Of a stretch of 38,681 nucleotides of DNA, positions 23,084 to 33,968 are shown piece by piece. Location: the NCBI GenBank assembly GCA_005223375.1, contig RXOD01003899.1, positions 1 to 38,681 on the forward strand. The letters run 5' to 3'. Origin of the DNA: Amoebophrya sp. AT5.2. Its lineage: Eukaryota > Sar > Dinophyceae > Syndiniales > Amoebophryaceae. The position numbers and the translations under genes are program-made. Position 1 is the first letter of the stretch. Every line of letters starts with the position of its first letter. A model generated the notes under the pieces. The model was not told where the DNA came from. It did no database searches and saw nothing but the letters and a program-made list of their open reading frames with translations.

Positions 23084-25107
23084 CTTCCGAGCGCAAGTCG
23101 TAGGGATGTCGAACTCGACGTCGAGACGGCCGGCACACAACAGCAGGCGGTAGCGGTGGGTAGAGGTCGATGCCGGAGGTGTTCGATTGACAAAAACTTT
23201 TTGTTTCTCGATAGCGAGTCGCTTTTGAGTCAGAAGCAGGTCGTTGCAAAAGTAGTGAAATAAACTAGTACGTGCGAGTGGTACAGAAATTCAGGACGAC
23301 CGGAAAACTAGAAGTAGGAGTAGGACTGTATCTCCTGCACTAGTTGCTAGTACAGGAGTAGCAGGAGTGCTTTGGCTCTGACAGTCCTCTGGTCTGCCGC
23401 TATCTACACAAGTAAAAGCTAAAAATTTCGTGGCTTTACGTTTAGAACGGCAAGAAGGCTCGCTGTAACAGACCAGGTCCTCAATCTAGCGTTTTTCTGA
23501 CGTGTGCAATTGAAAAACTTTTCGCAACGTCCATAAAGAATTGGAATGAGGCTTCTAGTACCTCCTACTAGTTCGTTTTATTATATCAACCGGCAATGAG
23601 AGTGCTTGATTTGTATTCATATGTGTATTCAGTTACAGAAAACAGAAAGATCGCACAGTCAGAAGAATAGAGACGTATCTAGTCCACCTGGTAGTCGTGC
23701 AACTAGACGCGGCGGCCCATATCGCATGAGTTACCCTAATCAGGCTTTTTTTTCGCTAAGTAGTGGGTCAGTCCGGTTCTTTTCGCTGCCTAAAAATCAG
23801 TTGCGTTTTATTTTTTTTTTCGGCCAAGGAGTTTGTTTCTAGACCAAGAGTCAGCAGGTTGATGAAACAGGCAATGGAAATGTATCTTTACACCTAATTT
23901 ACGTAGCTAGACTATACGGTCTCGGTAATAGGTTTGTAGTATAAAGTACTTATTCTTCGTCCACCTGAGCTAGTACTTCAATCCTGTCGCTGTCCCTGAG
24001 TTGTTCGGAAAAAGATGCGGCTTTCTTCGGTTGTGATTTCAAAGACAGAAGTTTGCTGCGTTTCCCGGGGCTGGTCTGGTAGTCAATCATGTAGGTGCCG
24101 CAACGCAACGGACGTCGACGTCGCAGGCACGGATGGAGATAAACAAAGACATAGTTTTTTTCGTTTCAATCAGATTGCGATCGTTTCTCGAAAGGTTTCT
24201 TCGGCAGCTGCTACTAGGTATGCAGTTAGCCTGTTCTCTACCGCCTACGCAAAGTTGTGTTGAGGTCAGTTCATGATATTCTCGACTGAAAATGAAGACG
24301 GCTGAATTTCTATTTCATTCATCTTGCATTCCACGATACTAAGAGACAGGTAAACATACTTTTAGCACGACAGAACGCACGAGAGAACGTACTTTCACGC
24401 AGTGCGCGGATCACACGGCGGAACGGAAACACGTAAGCAACAGGAATTAGCGCACTACTTCAAGTGGACAGCGCCACGCGGTGAGCCAGTCTGAGGGCTC
24501 AAAATGGATCGTCACAGCTGACACGGAGGATTCGGCGCGAAGGATATACCAATCGCTCCTCGCTGTGAAGATAGAAGGCCGGCACATTTGATGACATCCA
24601 TCCTTGTGAAAACAAAGAGCTTCGCTGCACCGGAATATGCGAACACAATCGTATCAACGTTCGCTGTTGGGGCACCGCGAACGGCAAGTCCAAAGAAGAT
24701 GCAAGGTACCGTCATGGCGCAGACACGTCACGCGTTCCTCTCATAAAATTGGCTCCTATATCAAGTGTGCGCGATTTCCTCGCCCCCAGTGAATAACGGA
24801 CTTCATGCTTGTGGCAGCACAGCATCAAGAACGATTTTCAACAATAAACACAGGAGAGCGAATACAAATTATCGAAATGTTGGTTTCCCTACTGTACAGC
24901 TCTAAAGAACAACACGCGCGTCGTCTAGCAGGCAAACCTAAAAAAAAGCTCGTCTCGCAGCATCTAGCATCCCATCGGTATCGGGGTATTGGATCAGCAA
25001 ATCGATTTCAAGTTCAACCAATCAACTCTTTAAGTTCCTGTTTTCGCATTATTTTTGTTAGGTGTTTTTCGCGGCCGCGCCAGCGCATCTAGCTGCACTG
25101 CTTTTTT
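23084..25107. other. Intergenic or unresolved 5' exon region
   Basis: Upstream exons of the large membrane-anchored protein may lie here: its frame is open to about 23290. A separate minus-strand frame at 24499-24715 starts with ATG and reads like coding sequence (VRGAPTANVDTIVFAYSG), with a possible GTATATCC donor near 24548. No family was recognised and the two could not be linked. An inverted repeat lies at 23332-23358. The rest is AT-richer with no recognised gene. Confidence 0.35.
23332..23358. repeat. Short imperfect inverted repeat, 12-bp arms
   Basis: CTCCTGCACTAG at 23332-23343 and CTAGTACAGGAG at 23347-23358 pair with one mismatch around a 3-nt loop. Related AGGAGTAG units lie on both sides. 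Confidence 0.7.
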
Positions 25108-28100
25108 TTAACCGCTGTTCGGGGCAAGCAGAGCCTTGAACTTCCCCGCCGTGCCTCCGGCGCCGCCTGACGATGCGCCCCCCGTGAGTGTCGCAAAGGG
25201 CGAGCCCCCGCCGCCTCCAAACGGGGATCCGCGGAACCCCCCGCCACCCATTATGGACAGTGCGGCCTTCATCTTCTTGTCGGCGACCTGCTTGAGCCCG
25301 GGAACGGTAGACACCAGCTGCCCCTTGTTCCACAAAATGTCCTTGTAGGTCGTCGCCGTGAGGGCCGTACCTGTAGTGGCAAGGTTATTTCAGTGGATCA
25401 TGATCTGCGTTGAACTGACTCAAGAAATCGAAGCCTGCACGAAGAAGATCCACGGCGACGACACAACTAATGTCAATACTACGGGACGATGAATCTGACT
25501 CAATCAATCGGGACAAGCTCTGTACCTTGACACGCCAGCACTCCGCGCTCCACTTGCAGGTTGGCCAGCACCATGTGGGTATCGTCGATGGCGCCCTCGA
25601 GGTCGGCGCAGGACTTTGTCACCCCGTCTATGATCACTGTCATCTGTTTCTGAAGTGTCTCGCAGTCCTGGACCACAGTCTCGAGCATCTTGTTCGACTC
25701 GATGGAGAGCGACGTCAACTCCTGCTTGCGCTTCTCTTCGTACCCAGTCTCGTCGAGCACGTGCTTTCGACATCGCAGCATCAAGTGTCTCGCGAACCGA
25801 GGCTCCACGCCAAGTTCCTGTGCGTTGTTGAGATGCGGGCATCAGGGTCTGGTGGACGAGATTTCATGTTTGAAGTGCCTCCACTGCCAGCTGATAATTC
25901 TAATTCAGATGCTGATACTGCTGTCGGATGAACGTTACTAGGAGCAACAAACAATGAGTACCTCCAAATCCGCGACCCCTATCTGCTCTCGGATGTAGAT
26001 CTGCTGTGCTCGTTTGACGTCTAGTGTGCCCCGTTTGCTGTTCCGCAAAAACTCTTGTTTTCGTTTGGCATCTTTTTCGTCCTCATCCTCTTCTTCCTCT
26101 TCTTCATCATGGGCAGCAACGTCTCCAAGTTCCCCGGGGGCTGGAACAGGCTGCGAAGCGGTGCCACCCGCCGTGTCCCCTGGGGGTCCTGGCGAACCAC
26201 CTTCACTTTTTTCGGCGCTTCCCGGCGAGCCTTCCTCTCCGCCAGGAGAGCTCGCACCGCTTTCTATTCCCGGCGACGACTCCCCAACTACCCCGCCCGG
26301 TGATGGACTCTCATCTGCCCGACCCCCGGGTGATGGACTGTCATCGTCGTCTGCGCGATGTCTTCCCTCCTTGAACGGTGAGTCGTAGGGCCCGCCTAAA
26401 GCATCTCCTGGACTACATGCTTTCGCAGCTTTGCCTCCTCGTATTTTTCTGCCGCCCTCGTGGTCGGGCACCACGACACTGCTCGGCAATGGAATAAGGT
26501 CCAAAGCACCCCCTGCCGCGTAGCTGTTCGATTGGACGCGCAGGTCGTCTTCCTCATCCGTGGGGGAGCACGAGCTGCTCGACGCTACAAAGTTTAAGCG
26601 CTCCCCAACTATCCTCCTGCGGCTGTCGTTTTCGCGCCTTCTCGATCGCGCCGACGAGGCCGCACTCGACGACCACGCGCCACCTGAAGAACTGGACGCC
26701 TGGCCGCGCCCTACGACGAGGTATTTCGTATGTGCGCCCTCTTTGCGTTCCATGCCGCCTGTTCGTGAACCTGGCCTGCTGCCGTCCCTCGAATTAGTGC
26801 CCTTGCTGTGGCTGCGCAAGTGGGCACCTCCCGGACCCTCTTTTGACCCGGCCCGTGACCGTATTCCAGCCCGGATCTCCTCGCGTTTTGTATTTTCCTC
26901 CTTCAAGCTCTCCTCGAACGCTGCCCTATCCGCATTTCGTTTCTCCGTCTTCTGCTCGAGAATGGTTGGTCGTCCGTACAGCACGCCCTCCGGAGACTCC
27001 TCCACGAGCGCATCATACACGTCCTCATAGCTCATCTGCTCGTCAAGGAAAAGGTAGCCGAATTTTGCGGGGTCGAAGAACCGGAAAACCTTGTAGTCGG
27101 GCTTCGGGATGATGCCCTTCTTCAGGTACTGTTTTCGCTGCAGGTACCAGTCGGTTGCCCACGTTTTTTCGTGAAAGACGTCCACGATCTGCGACCCGAG
27201 ACCCTGTGTCTCACCGACCGTGTCGCGGAACCTGTGAACGAAGAAAATTGATATCATTGGATGCAGCGAAGCAGCGACGGCCGCGGCAAGCCGTACCTAC
27301 TCGAGCGTCGAAGAATTATCGAAATGCTGGAGACAGGAACTGCGGGAGGAATGCTAAAGTGAAGTCACTGTATCACGAAGACTACGCAGCTAGCTCAGAA
27401 CATACAAAGCAAGGTGGAAAAAACCAGGAAAATACGAGTAGTAGTGGTCGAACACGATGGCGACGAGCAGGTTGAGCAGGAGGTACCAGTTGACGACCAT
27501 GAAGGACCAGAACCAGAGGTAGGCGGTCAGGGGGGACACTTCCATCAGCTGGTCCATATCCAGGTTACCGAGCAACGCCATCATGCTCGTGTTGATTGCT
27601 CCCATGATCGTTGACCAGTCCTGTTTTTGTGGGAGCCGATGCAGTTCAGTTCCTTTTGAATCAGGGCCAGCGCAATGAATTGCATTCCTCATAATCATAT
27701 GTATGATACATATTAATTTGCTTTAGCCGTACTAGCCTTAAAAGATGTACTTAAACTTAAGTAGTAGGAGCAAGAGTCTTGAGCTTCAAGCACAAGCAGG
27801 TCAAGGAAGTTTAGCTTCACAGTGACCGAACAAAAGAAGCTGAAGCGTGAAACAGCATAGATAATGATGTAGCGGTCCGTACCTCGCTGCTCGTTCCGAA
27901 CATGAGGTTGCCTCCGATCGCGAAGTTCACGAAGACCACCGAGAACACGATCAGGAAGTGCCCCATGTCCATGATCGACTTCAGGAGCGTCGAAGAGATT
28001 TGCGACAACCTTGGCTGTCCCTGGAAGTTCTTGAAGAAGCGCAGCATTAGGACCAGCGTGTACCAGTACAGGAACATGAACTGGACGTCCTGCGACGAGC

Positions 28101-30248
28101 CCAGGCTCTCGAGGTCGTCGATGATGGTCATCCACTTCTTTCGGTAGCCCTCGTCGACGGTCTCGGGGGTGGGGCCGAGCGCGGCAACCAAGTCGCCGAC
28201 GGACTCGGTGCGGAGCACGATGTTGAACCAGAGGAAGGAAATGAGAAAACCGGCCAAGATCGAGAACCAATCGACCAGGTTCCAAAAATCGGAGAGGTAG
28301 AATTTCAGCAGGCCCTCGCGTTTCGCGTTGATCACCTCCATGCCCTCCTGGTACAGCAGCTGCGAAATCATCGAGAGGAAGATCAGGTCGGGCACGATGT
28401 ACCAGAACGTGGGGTACATGTTTGCGGAGATGGCGGAGACCTTGTGCGTCTTTTCCATGAAGCCGCCGGACTCAAACGTGAACGTGAGGCGCACGTACGA
28501 GTAGAGCCGCACCTCGGCGTTGAAAAACGCGGCCTGCAGCTCCACCTCTTCGGTGGCGCCATCGAGCCACTCGAACGGAATCAGCCGGTACTCGATCGTC
28601 TCCAGCGGGCCGTTTGGCGAATCCAGCTTCCGCCCGACGTCGAAGGGGCAGTCGAAGACGCCGTCGAGGTCCGAGTTCGGCCGAAAGCAGGGGTGCTGCA
28701 CGTTGCGCCAGTTGCCGGTTTCCGCGTCGGAGGTGCGGCACTCCGCGTTGTAAAAGGACTGCAGTCCAGGATCCACGTCACAGTCGGATGTCATCTTCAT
28801 GCGCTTCTGCCGAAGACGCACGCCGCCAATCTGTAATCGAGACGGTGGCGATCGCGTTCGCGACGAGGATGCGCTTCAGAAGCAGCACAAGAGCGAGGCT
28901 AAACTACTTTTCAATCATGCATGATCTCGTCGCGTCATGCTGGAAAACGAAAAGAAGAAGAACGAGAACCAATTTAAAAGTGATACCAGCTGATTCGTGA
29001 CGTACAACCGCCCTGGCCTCCCTGCGATTGATAGTGGCGCGACGATGCCCGCGTTTGACCCGAGCGTCGTTGTTATTGTCTCCGTCGAGTTGCCGTCATC
29101 GTCGGCTACGACCAGTTCCGGCGTGGTTGTCGTCGTCGTACTCGTTGCGCTGTATTTTGTTCCGGTTGCTTGAGATCGGTATTACGGAAGTATTGCCCAG
29201 CGTGTACACTCGCCTTGGCCTTCAAGACCCAGCACTAAATCTATAGCGAGAGCTTCACGTAAAAGCTATACTAGAAGTACATTGCCTCCCGGGCCAGCGC
29301 GAGCTCTGCGAAGTCCGCTTCTTGCCACAGGAACGGGAAGGCGCCGTGCTGGATCCAGAACCACAGTGTTGACTGATCCTTGATTTCTCGGAACGGCACC
29401 GGGTCTTGGAACGCCATGTTGTCCGTTTTTTGTTTGTACATCTGGTTGCGCAATTCTCCTTCACTGTACTCCGGGAAGAATCGTCCGTCCACAACCGACT
29501 TGATGTCCAGGTAGTTCCGGTTCAGCGCATCCACCTGGCACGCTTCGGGCTCGGAGAAGTCCGCCCGCGGTACGCACGCGCAGTGGCAGGTCGTGGGGGC
29601 CGCCGACGTCGACTGCAGCTGGTTGTCGCCGGTCACCGCCGTTCCGATGCTGGCCGCCGGCGTGTTCCCCAGTTCGGGGTACCCCACGACGCTCACCAGC
29701 GCGCCCCCCACCGCCGACTGCACCTGGTAGTTCGACTCGATCTCGCCGTGCAGCCCGAGCAATATGAGAAAGATCGCCCACAAAGCAATCGTAAACGGGA
29801 TGCCGTACGCCGCCTCGTTGAACCAGAGTTGCGTGTTCAGGTACGTCATCATGTCCGCGCGCGACACTGTAAACGTTTCCGCTTCCGCCTCCTCGTCCGC
29901 GTAACTGTGGCTCCGGCTCCACCACATCCGCCAGTACGGGGCGCGCGCGAGCTGCGAGGGCGGATACTCGGGCGCCATCTCGCCCTTCCCAAGCATTTCG
30001 TCCTCGCCACCGTGCTCTTCCTCTTCCTCCTCCGTTTCGTGCACCTCCTCTCCGGCCGCTTGCAGGATGAGGTCGTTCTCGGAAGGCTGTAGCCCCAGCT
30101 CATCGCTATTTGAGGGCGGGTTTTCCTGCTCTGAACCGGACGGGACGACGGGCGGGTTCTCATTTCCATCCGCCTCGGCGCCGGACGGTGCCGCGGCCGC
30201 CTCGTCGCCCGGAGGCGGGTCGCCGGCCGCTTCGGGCTCGTCTGACAT
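25108..30248 (-). CDS. PKD2: Polycystin/PKD2-type TRP cation channel, 1357 aa, seven exons
   Basis: Exons run 30248-29281, 29149-29002, 28830-27883, 27620-27436, 27231-25962, 25817-25526 and 25370-25108, summing to 4074 nt in phase. Residues 1-120 are acidic and disordered. TM1 is at about 149-167. A long Cys-containing luminal/extracellular TOP domain follows and includes GGVRLRQ, matching the family GxPRxRQ region. TM2 is near 511-530, TM3 554-578, TM4 622-638 and TM5 660-682. The pore helix and filter (ALLGNLD, about 703-709) precede TM6 (722-745). The cytosolic tail has a long SPGG-rich stretch, an acidic run, then a helical section (SLSIESNKMLETVVQDCETL) and a glycine-rich end. Polycystin-2 channels carry Ca2+ and cations, often in flagellar membranes. 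The exon 2 to 3 border could be placed at TAC|GTCACG or three bases earlier. Confidence 0.95.
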
Positions 30249-30982
30249 GGCGACGCTAGCAGTAAGAGCAAGTGAACGACGGGGTCATGCAAGTGGTCCA
30301 GCACCAAAGTGGCATAGCCAGGTCAACGGGACGTCTGATGTTTCTTGCCGAGGCAATGAGTACGAATTCTTCATGCAGGTCTGTCTATGGGTCGTCTTCA
30401 GTACCGATATTTATCCTCGAGAGTACATGAGTGTGCCGCTGAAAATTTTATGGTGCGATGATGCTCGCAGTGCTATTGTCTACAGCACAAATCAATTGCA
30501 TATTTGCGGAAAATTGAACGGATCGTTTTCTCTCCACCCTCTGCGTTTCGACGAATTCCTCTCATCACTCAACGTATCTATTATGTACTTCCTTGGAGGT
30601 ACTTCAAGGAATGTACGCTATTCCGACGCGCAAAACGTTGAATTCGATTCGATAACGGCACTCGAGGAAACCCTCTACCATCAATGTCAATCTGCTATCA
30701 TCTCCACGTCAGCGAGACTATAAATCCTGTCGTGTCTCGCGGGGCCCGGCCTAGCCCGGACAACGCGAAGAACGTGCAGTTTGTTCTTGCTTGACAATAT
30801 TGGTGGGAGAGCTTCATATCTTTGTGTCGCGAAATGCGATTTTTTGAAACGTCAGCCGGAGGACGACCTCAAATCGAATCTCGTTCTCGTGTCTGTGCAG
30901 TACCTGTTCACTCCGACTTCCTCTATGTGGAAAAAAGGTGCACTCATGCGTTAATATTTACTCGAGCTTTCTAAATCTAATC
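30249..30982. other. Intergenic gap between SWEET and PKD2 genes
   Basis: On the minus strand a pyrimidine-rich tract ending in TAG lies just before the PKD2 ATG, a possible leader acceptor. On the plus strand a frame is open from within PKD2 exon 1 to 30723. Its last 140 codons lie in the gap and resemble no known protein, so it is not called. Confidence 0.4.
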
Positions 30983-33137
30983 TCAAAAACTTTCGCCCGT
31001 TCCTGCTGTCGATTCCGGAAGTGGTTCCGGAGTAGACGGAGCGCACGCTGTTGTAGGAACGAGGCTCGGAAAAGAAGAAGATGCTGGCCGCCCACCGGAT
31101 CCCAAGGGTGCACACGACCCGTACGCACTGGCGACATCATGTTGATCGAGCTGACTGAGTAAGGAGTTTTGCTCGCTTCGGTCCACATCTTCCAGCAACG
31201 TGCCTGTTGCACCCGGCGACCCGTCTGCCAGAGCAGTCGACCGCTCCGATATGCCAGTCGCCCGCATGGAATCGCTTCCGCTGCATGGGGACGAGCACAT
31301 CGTCCTCGTCGTGTATGCAGTCGTGAGCGCTGCTTCATCAGAGACGGCATCGCCTTGGAAAAAAAAACAACTTTCCCTCGTCCCATCTGCACAAGCGGCT
31401 GTCGTGGAAGCTGCCTCCCGGCTCTGTGCTTTTGAGTGGTCACGTCGCTCCCTACTCCCACCCGTGAAGAGCCCAACGAGGACCGCCTGCAGGCTACCCT
31501 CGTACTCCTTGCTGTAGCCGAAAATCAGGTAGCACGTCACGACGCCCACCAATATCCCGACGATGTTCGGGATCAGTATCCACCAGTCGTTCAGCAGCAG
31601 CCCGCACGCCAGCCACAGCCACGAGGACACGAAAGACACCACCGACAACTCGACCGGCATAGACTCCACCGACCGCGATTCGAGCACCGTCGGCAACGTG
31701 GCTAGCGGGGAAATGGTGACGAGGACGGAGAGTGTCGCGGACACGCAGCCGGATGCGAGCAAGCACTGCTCATGGGGGAGGCGGAAGAAGAGCAGCAGTT
31801 GCAACAGAAAAGCGCTCACCCCAAGCGTCATGTACAGCTTCATGCGCGCAAACTGCATGGAGGCTTCCGACACGAAACGAAAGAAGGAGAACGAGTAGTA
31901 AACTCCCATGCAAGCGCCGACGATGTTGGCATAGACGACAACCAGGAAGCCGTGGTTGCCGGTGTAGAGGTAGGCAGAGATCCCATACAGACACCATTGC
32001 ATACCAGTACCTGGTGAAAAAATAACAAGAACAATTATTTAAGATTCAAGAAATTGAGAAAGCGCGCCTGCATCGGTAGATTTACATCAATGCAGCAAAT
32101 ATCGTCGACCGATATCGACAAATGCTTGAGCTATGAACGATCATAAGAACGAGAGGTTAGTTGTAGGTACGTACCGTACTACAAGAAAGCTGATGCAGCC
32201 AGGTGCAGGTGCGGAGAAAATATTAAACAATGAAGAATTCCAGTACAAGCGATGCAGACGTAGGAAAGCGACTCCTTGCAGCCCGTGTTCTTCACGGAGA
32301 TGATCTGGGCGACTTCTGGAAGTGGCGCGAACTGGGTGCAGAGAGACGACGCAATCGACAAGCCCTTGATCATGCAACCGAAGGTCAGAAACCGCAACCA
32401 CCAAAAGCAGTCTGTCAATTTTTAGGTGAGGGTGAGTTAGCGTCAGGGTGAGCTGCAGAGTTCAAGCACAGAGTACTACGCACAGACTAGTACTTACCAA
32501 TGCTCCATCGCGGCTCCAACATGCTTGGGTTTCCACCACTTTTCGTCTCCGCTGCCACTTGCGCCATTTTCGTCGCCGAACCGCGTGATCCGAGCTGCTG
32601 ATGCCCTTGCGTAAGAAAATTAGAGGGCGCCATTCCCATCGTGGGTTGCCGCGCAGCAGCGGCATGCGTCTCCGTCCGTCGCACGCGTTCGACTCGCCGA
32701 GCGTCTTCCAGTAAGACCAGCGTGTCTTCACGAACACCGAGTGGCAAGCTGTACTGCGCGTCCTCGCTTGTTGTGACTAAAAGTGGTGCAGTTCTTTGTT
32801 GGTCACCATCCCCGCTGAAGAGCGCCGTGACCGGGTCGAATAGCGCCAGCCGTCTCCCTACCTCGTCGATGCCGAGTGTTTCTGAAGAAAAGCTGAAGCC
32901 GTCACTCCACCGCTTGGGAGTGGAAAGCCGGCCGCTGTCATCGTGTTCATACAGAGCGCCGGCGCCGCGCCCACTCACCGCAACGAGGGTCGAACACGAT
33001 ACAAGGACGCAGAAGGACGCCCCAATCCTTCTCGTCACTTCCGCACTTACGCCGGGAACATGCGCGGATCTTCGTCTGTTGCGGTGCGGCGCCGAAGACG
33101 CGCAGGAAGCTGTCTCAACCCCTTCCGCGACACCCAT
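30983..33137 (-). CDS. SWEET: SWEET (MtN3/saliva) sugar transporter with long N- and C-terminal tails, 610 aa
   Basis: Exons run 33137-32498, 32411-32247 and 32010-30983, summing to 1833 nt in phase. The first about 213 residues are a non-conserved extension with a hydrophobic stretch (ASFCVLVSCSTLVAV) that could be a signal or anchor. The seven-helix SWEET fold follows. The first MtN3 half has SSLCTQFAPLPEVAQIISVK then GMQWCLYG and YANIVGACMGVYY. The second half has ISPLATLPTVLESRSVESMP, SSWLWLACGLLLNDWWILIP and NIVGILVGVVTCYLI. These cover the usual proline, Trp and Asn positions of both triple-helix bundles. SWEETs are facilitators that let sugars run down their gradient across plasma or internal membranes. 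About 160 residues of Ser/Thr-rich tail follow. Intron 2 is bordered by GTACTGG on both sides. Confidence 0.94.
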
Positions 33138-33395
33138 GGTACCCGAAGATCCTCGCAGGAAAGTAAAAAATTATACGCGCGACAGGGAAGATGTGGTTTT
33201 CGCGCTGAGGAGTTCCTATGTATTTCTATCCTGCCTTCCCAGACCTTTCCGGGCACTGTTGGTGTGCCCGGTGTCGTTCCATCTTTTAGGCCAGACGTAG
33301 TGCTGGCCAAACTCAAAGTCAAAGAAACAGAGAACAAGATGGTAATGGTATTTAAATAGACAGTTTCTCGAGCCACGCCTAAGATTACCCTCCGC

Positions 33396-33414
33396 CCTCT
33401 CTCTCTCTCTCTCT
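33396..33414 (+). repeat. (CT)n microsatellite
   Basis: About nine CT units lie upstream of the SWEET gene; on the coding strand they read as a GA tract. Confidence 0.9.
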
Positions 33415-33455
33415 TTGTGGCACCGCTCACTTCGGCCGAGTAGGTAGCTACAGCT

Positions 33456-33505
33456 AGCTATCTGATCCAGCTATCTACTAGACCATGTCAGCTATCTGAT
33501 CCAGC
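33456..33505. repeat. 16-bp direct repeat pair AGCTATCTGATCCAGC
   Basis: Exact copies lie at 33456-33471 and 33490-33505, upstream of the SWEET gene and with 18 nt between them. Further CAGCTAGCTA-like pieces lie next to the first copy. Confidence 0.9.
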
Positions 33506-33968
33506 CACGAGGGCAAGGGATGTGGACTTGTCAATGTGCACGTAAACGCGCGACACGTGGTATTAGATCCACCGCAGTTGCGCGGAAGCGGATAAGTACA
33601 TCACGACACAAACCGTTGAACGCACGAACAGCAGGCCTCGTGGCCGTCGCCCAGGACAACTGCATATCGTAAAAGTAAAGCTTTTTTCTTCTCATATAGC
33701 AGAAACAAATGGAAGCGCTACGCGCGAATCTGTCACAAAACTGCGCGTCGTGCAAAAGCAAAACAACCAGATTCGCCATGAAGAATGCAGAGGGTGATAT
33801 AGTTGTCCATGATGAAGCAGAAAAAAATGAAAAGTTGGAAAGTGATATACTTAAATAAACGGGAATGGATCCGCCTTCGCTGAGTAGATCTAGATTTTGA
33901 ACGCCTACTAACTTCCCCTGTCCAGCTTAGAGAGCGACGTCTTGCTTTTCATTTCGTATTTGTCATGA

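Larger units (their letters stand above)
33138..33968. other. Intergenic gap with simple repeats
   Basis: No gene was recognised. A (CT)n tract lies at 33396-33414, and a 16-bp direct repeat lies at 33456-33471 and 33490-33505. Upstream of the SWEET ATG the minus strand reads TTTACTTTCCTGCGAG, a possible leader acceptor. Confidence 0.45.

Noticed and set aside
28831..29005. An apparent TA-AG or GT-CA intron between PKD2 exons 2 and 3
   Set aside because: A standard GT-AG join at TAC|GTCACG also keeps the frame and gives a sensible protein.
32641..33300. A 219-codon plus-strand open frame
   Set aside because: It is the antisense shadow of SWEET exon 1 and lacks any recognisable domain.
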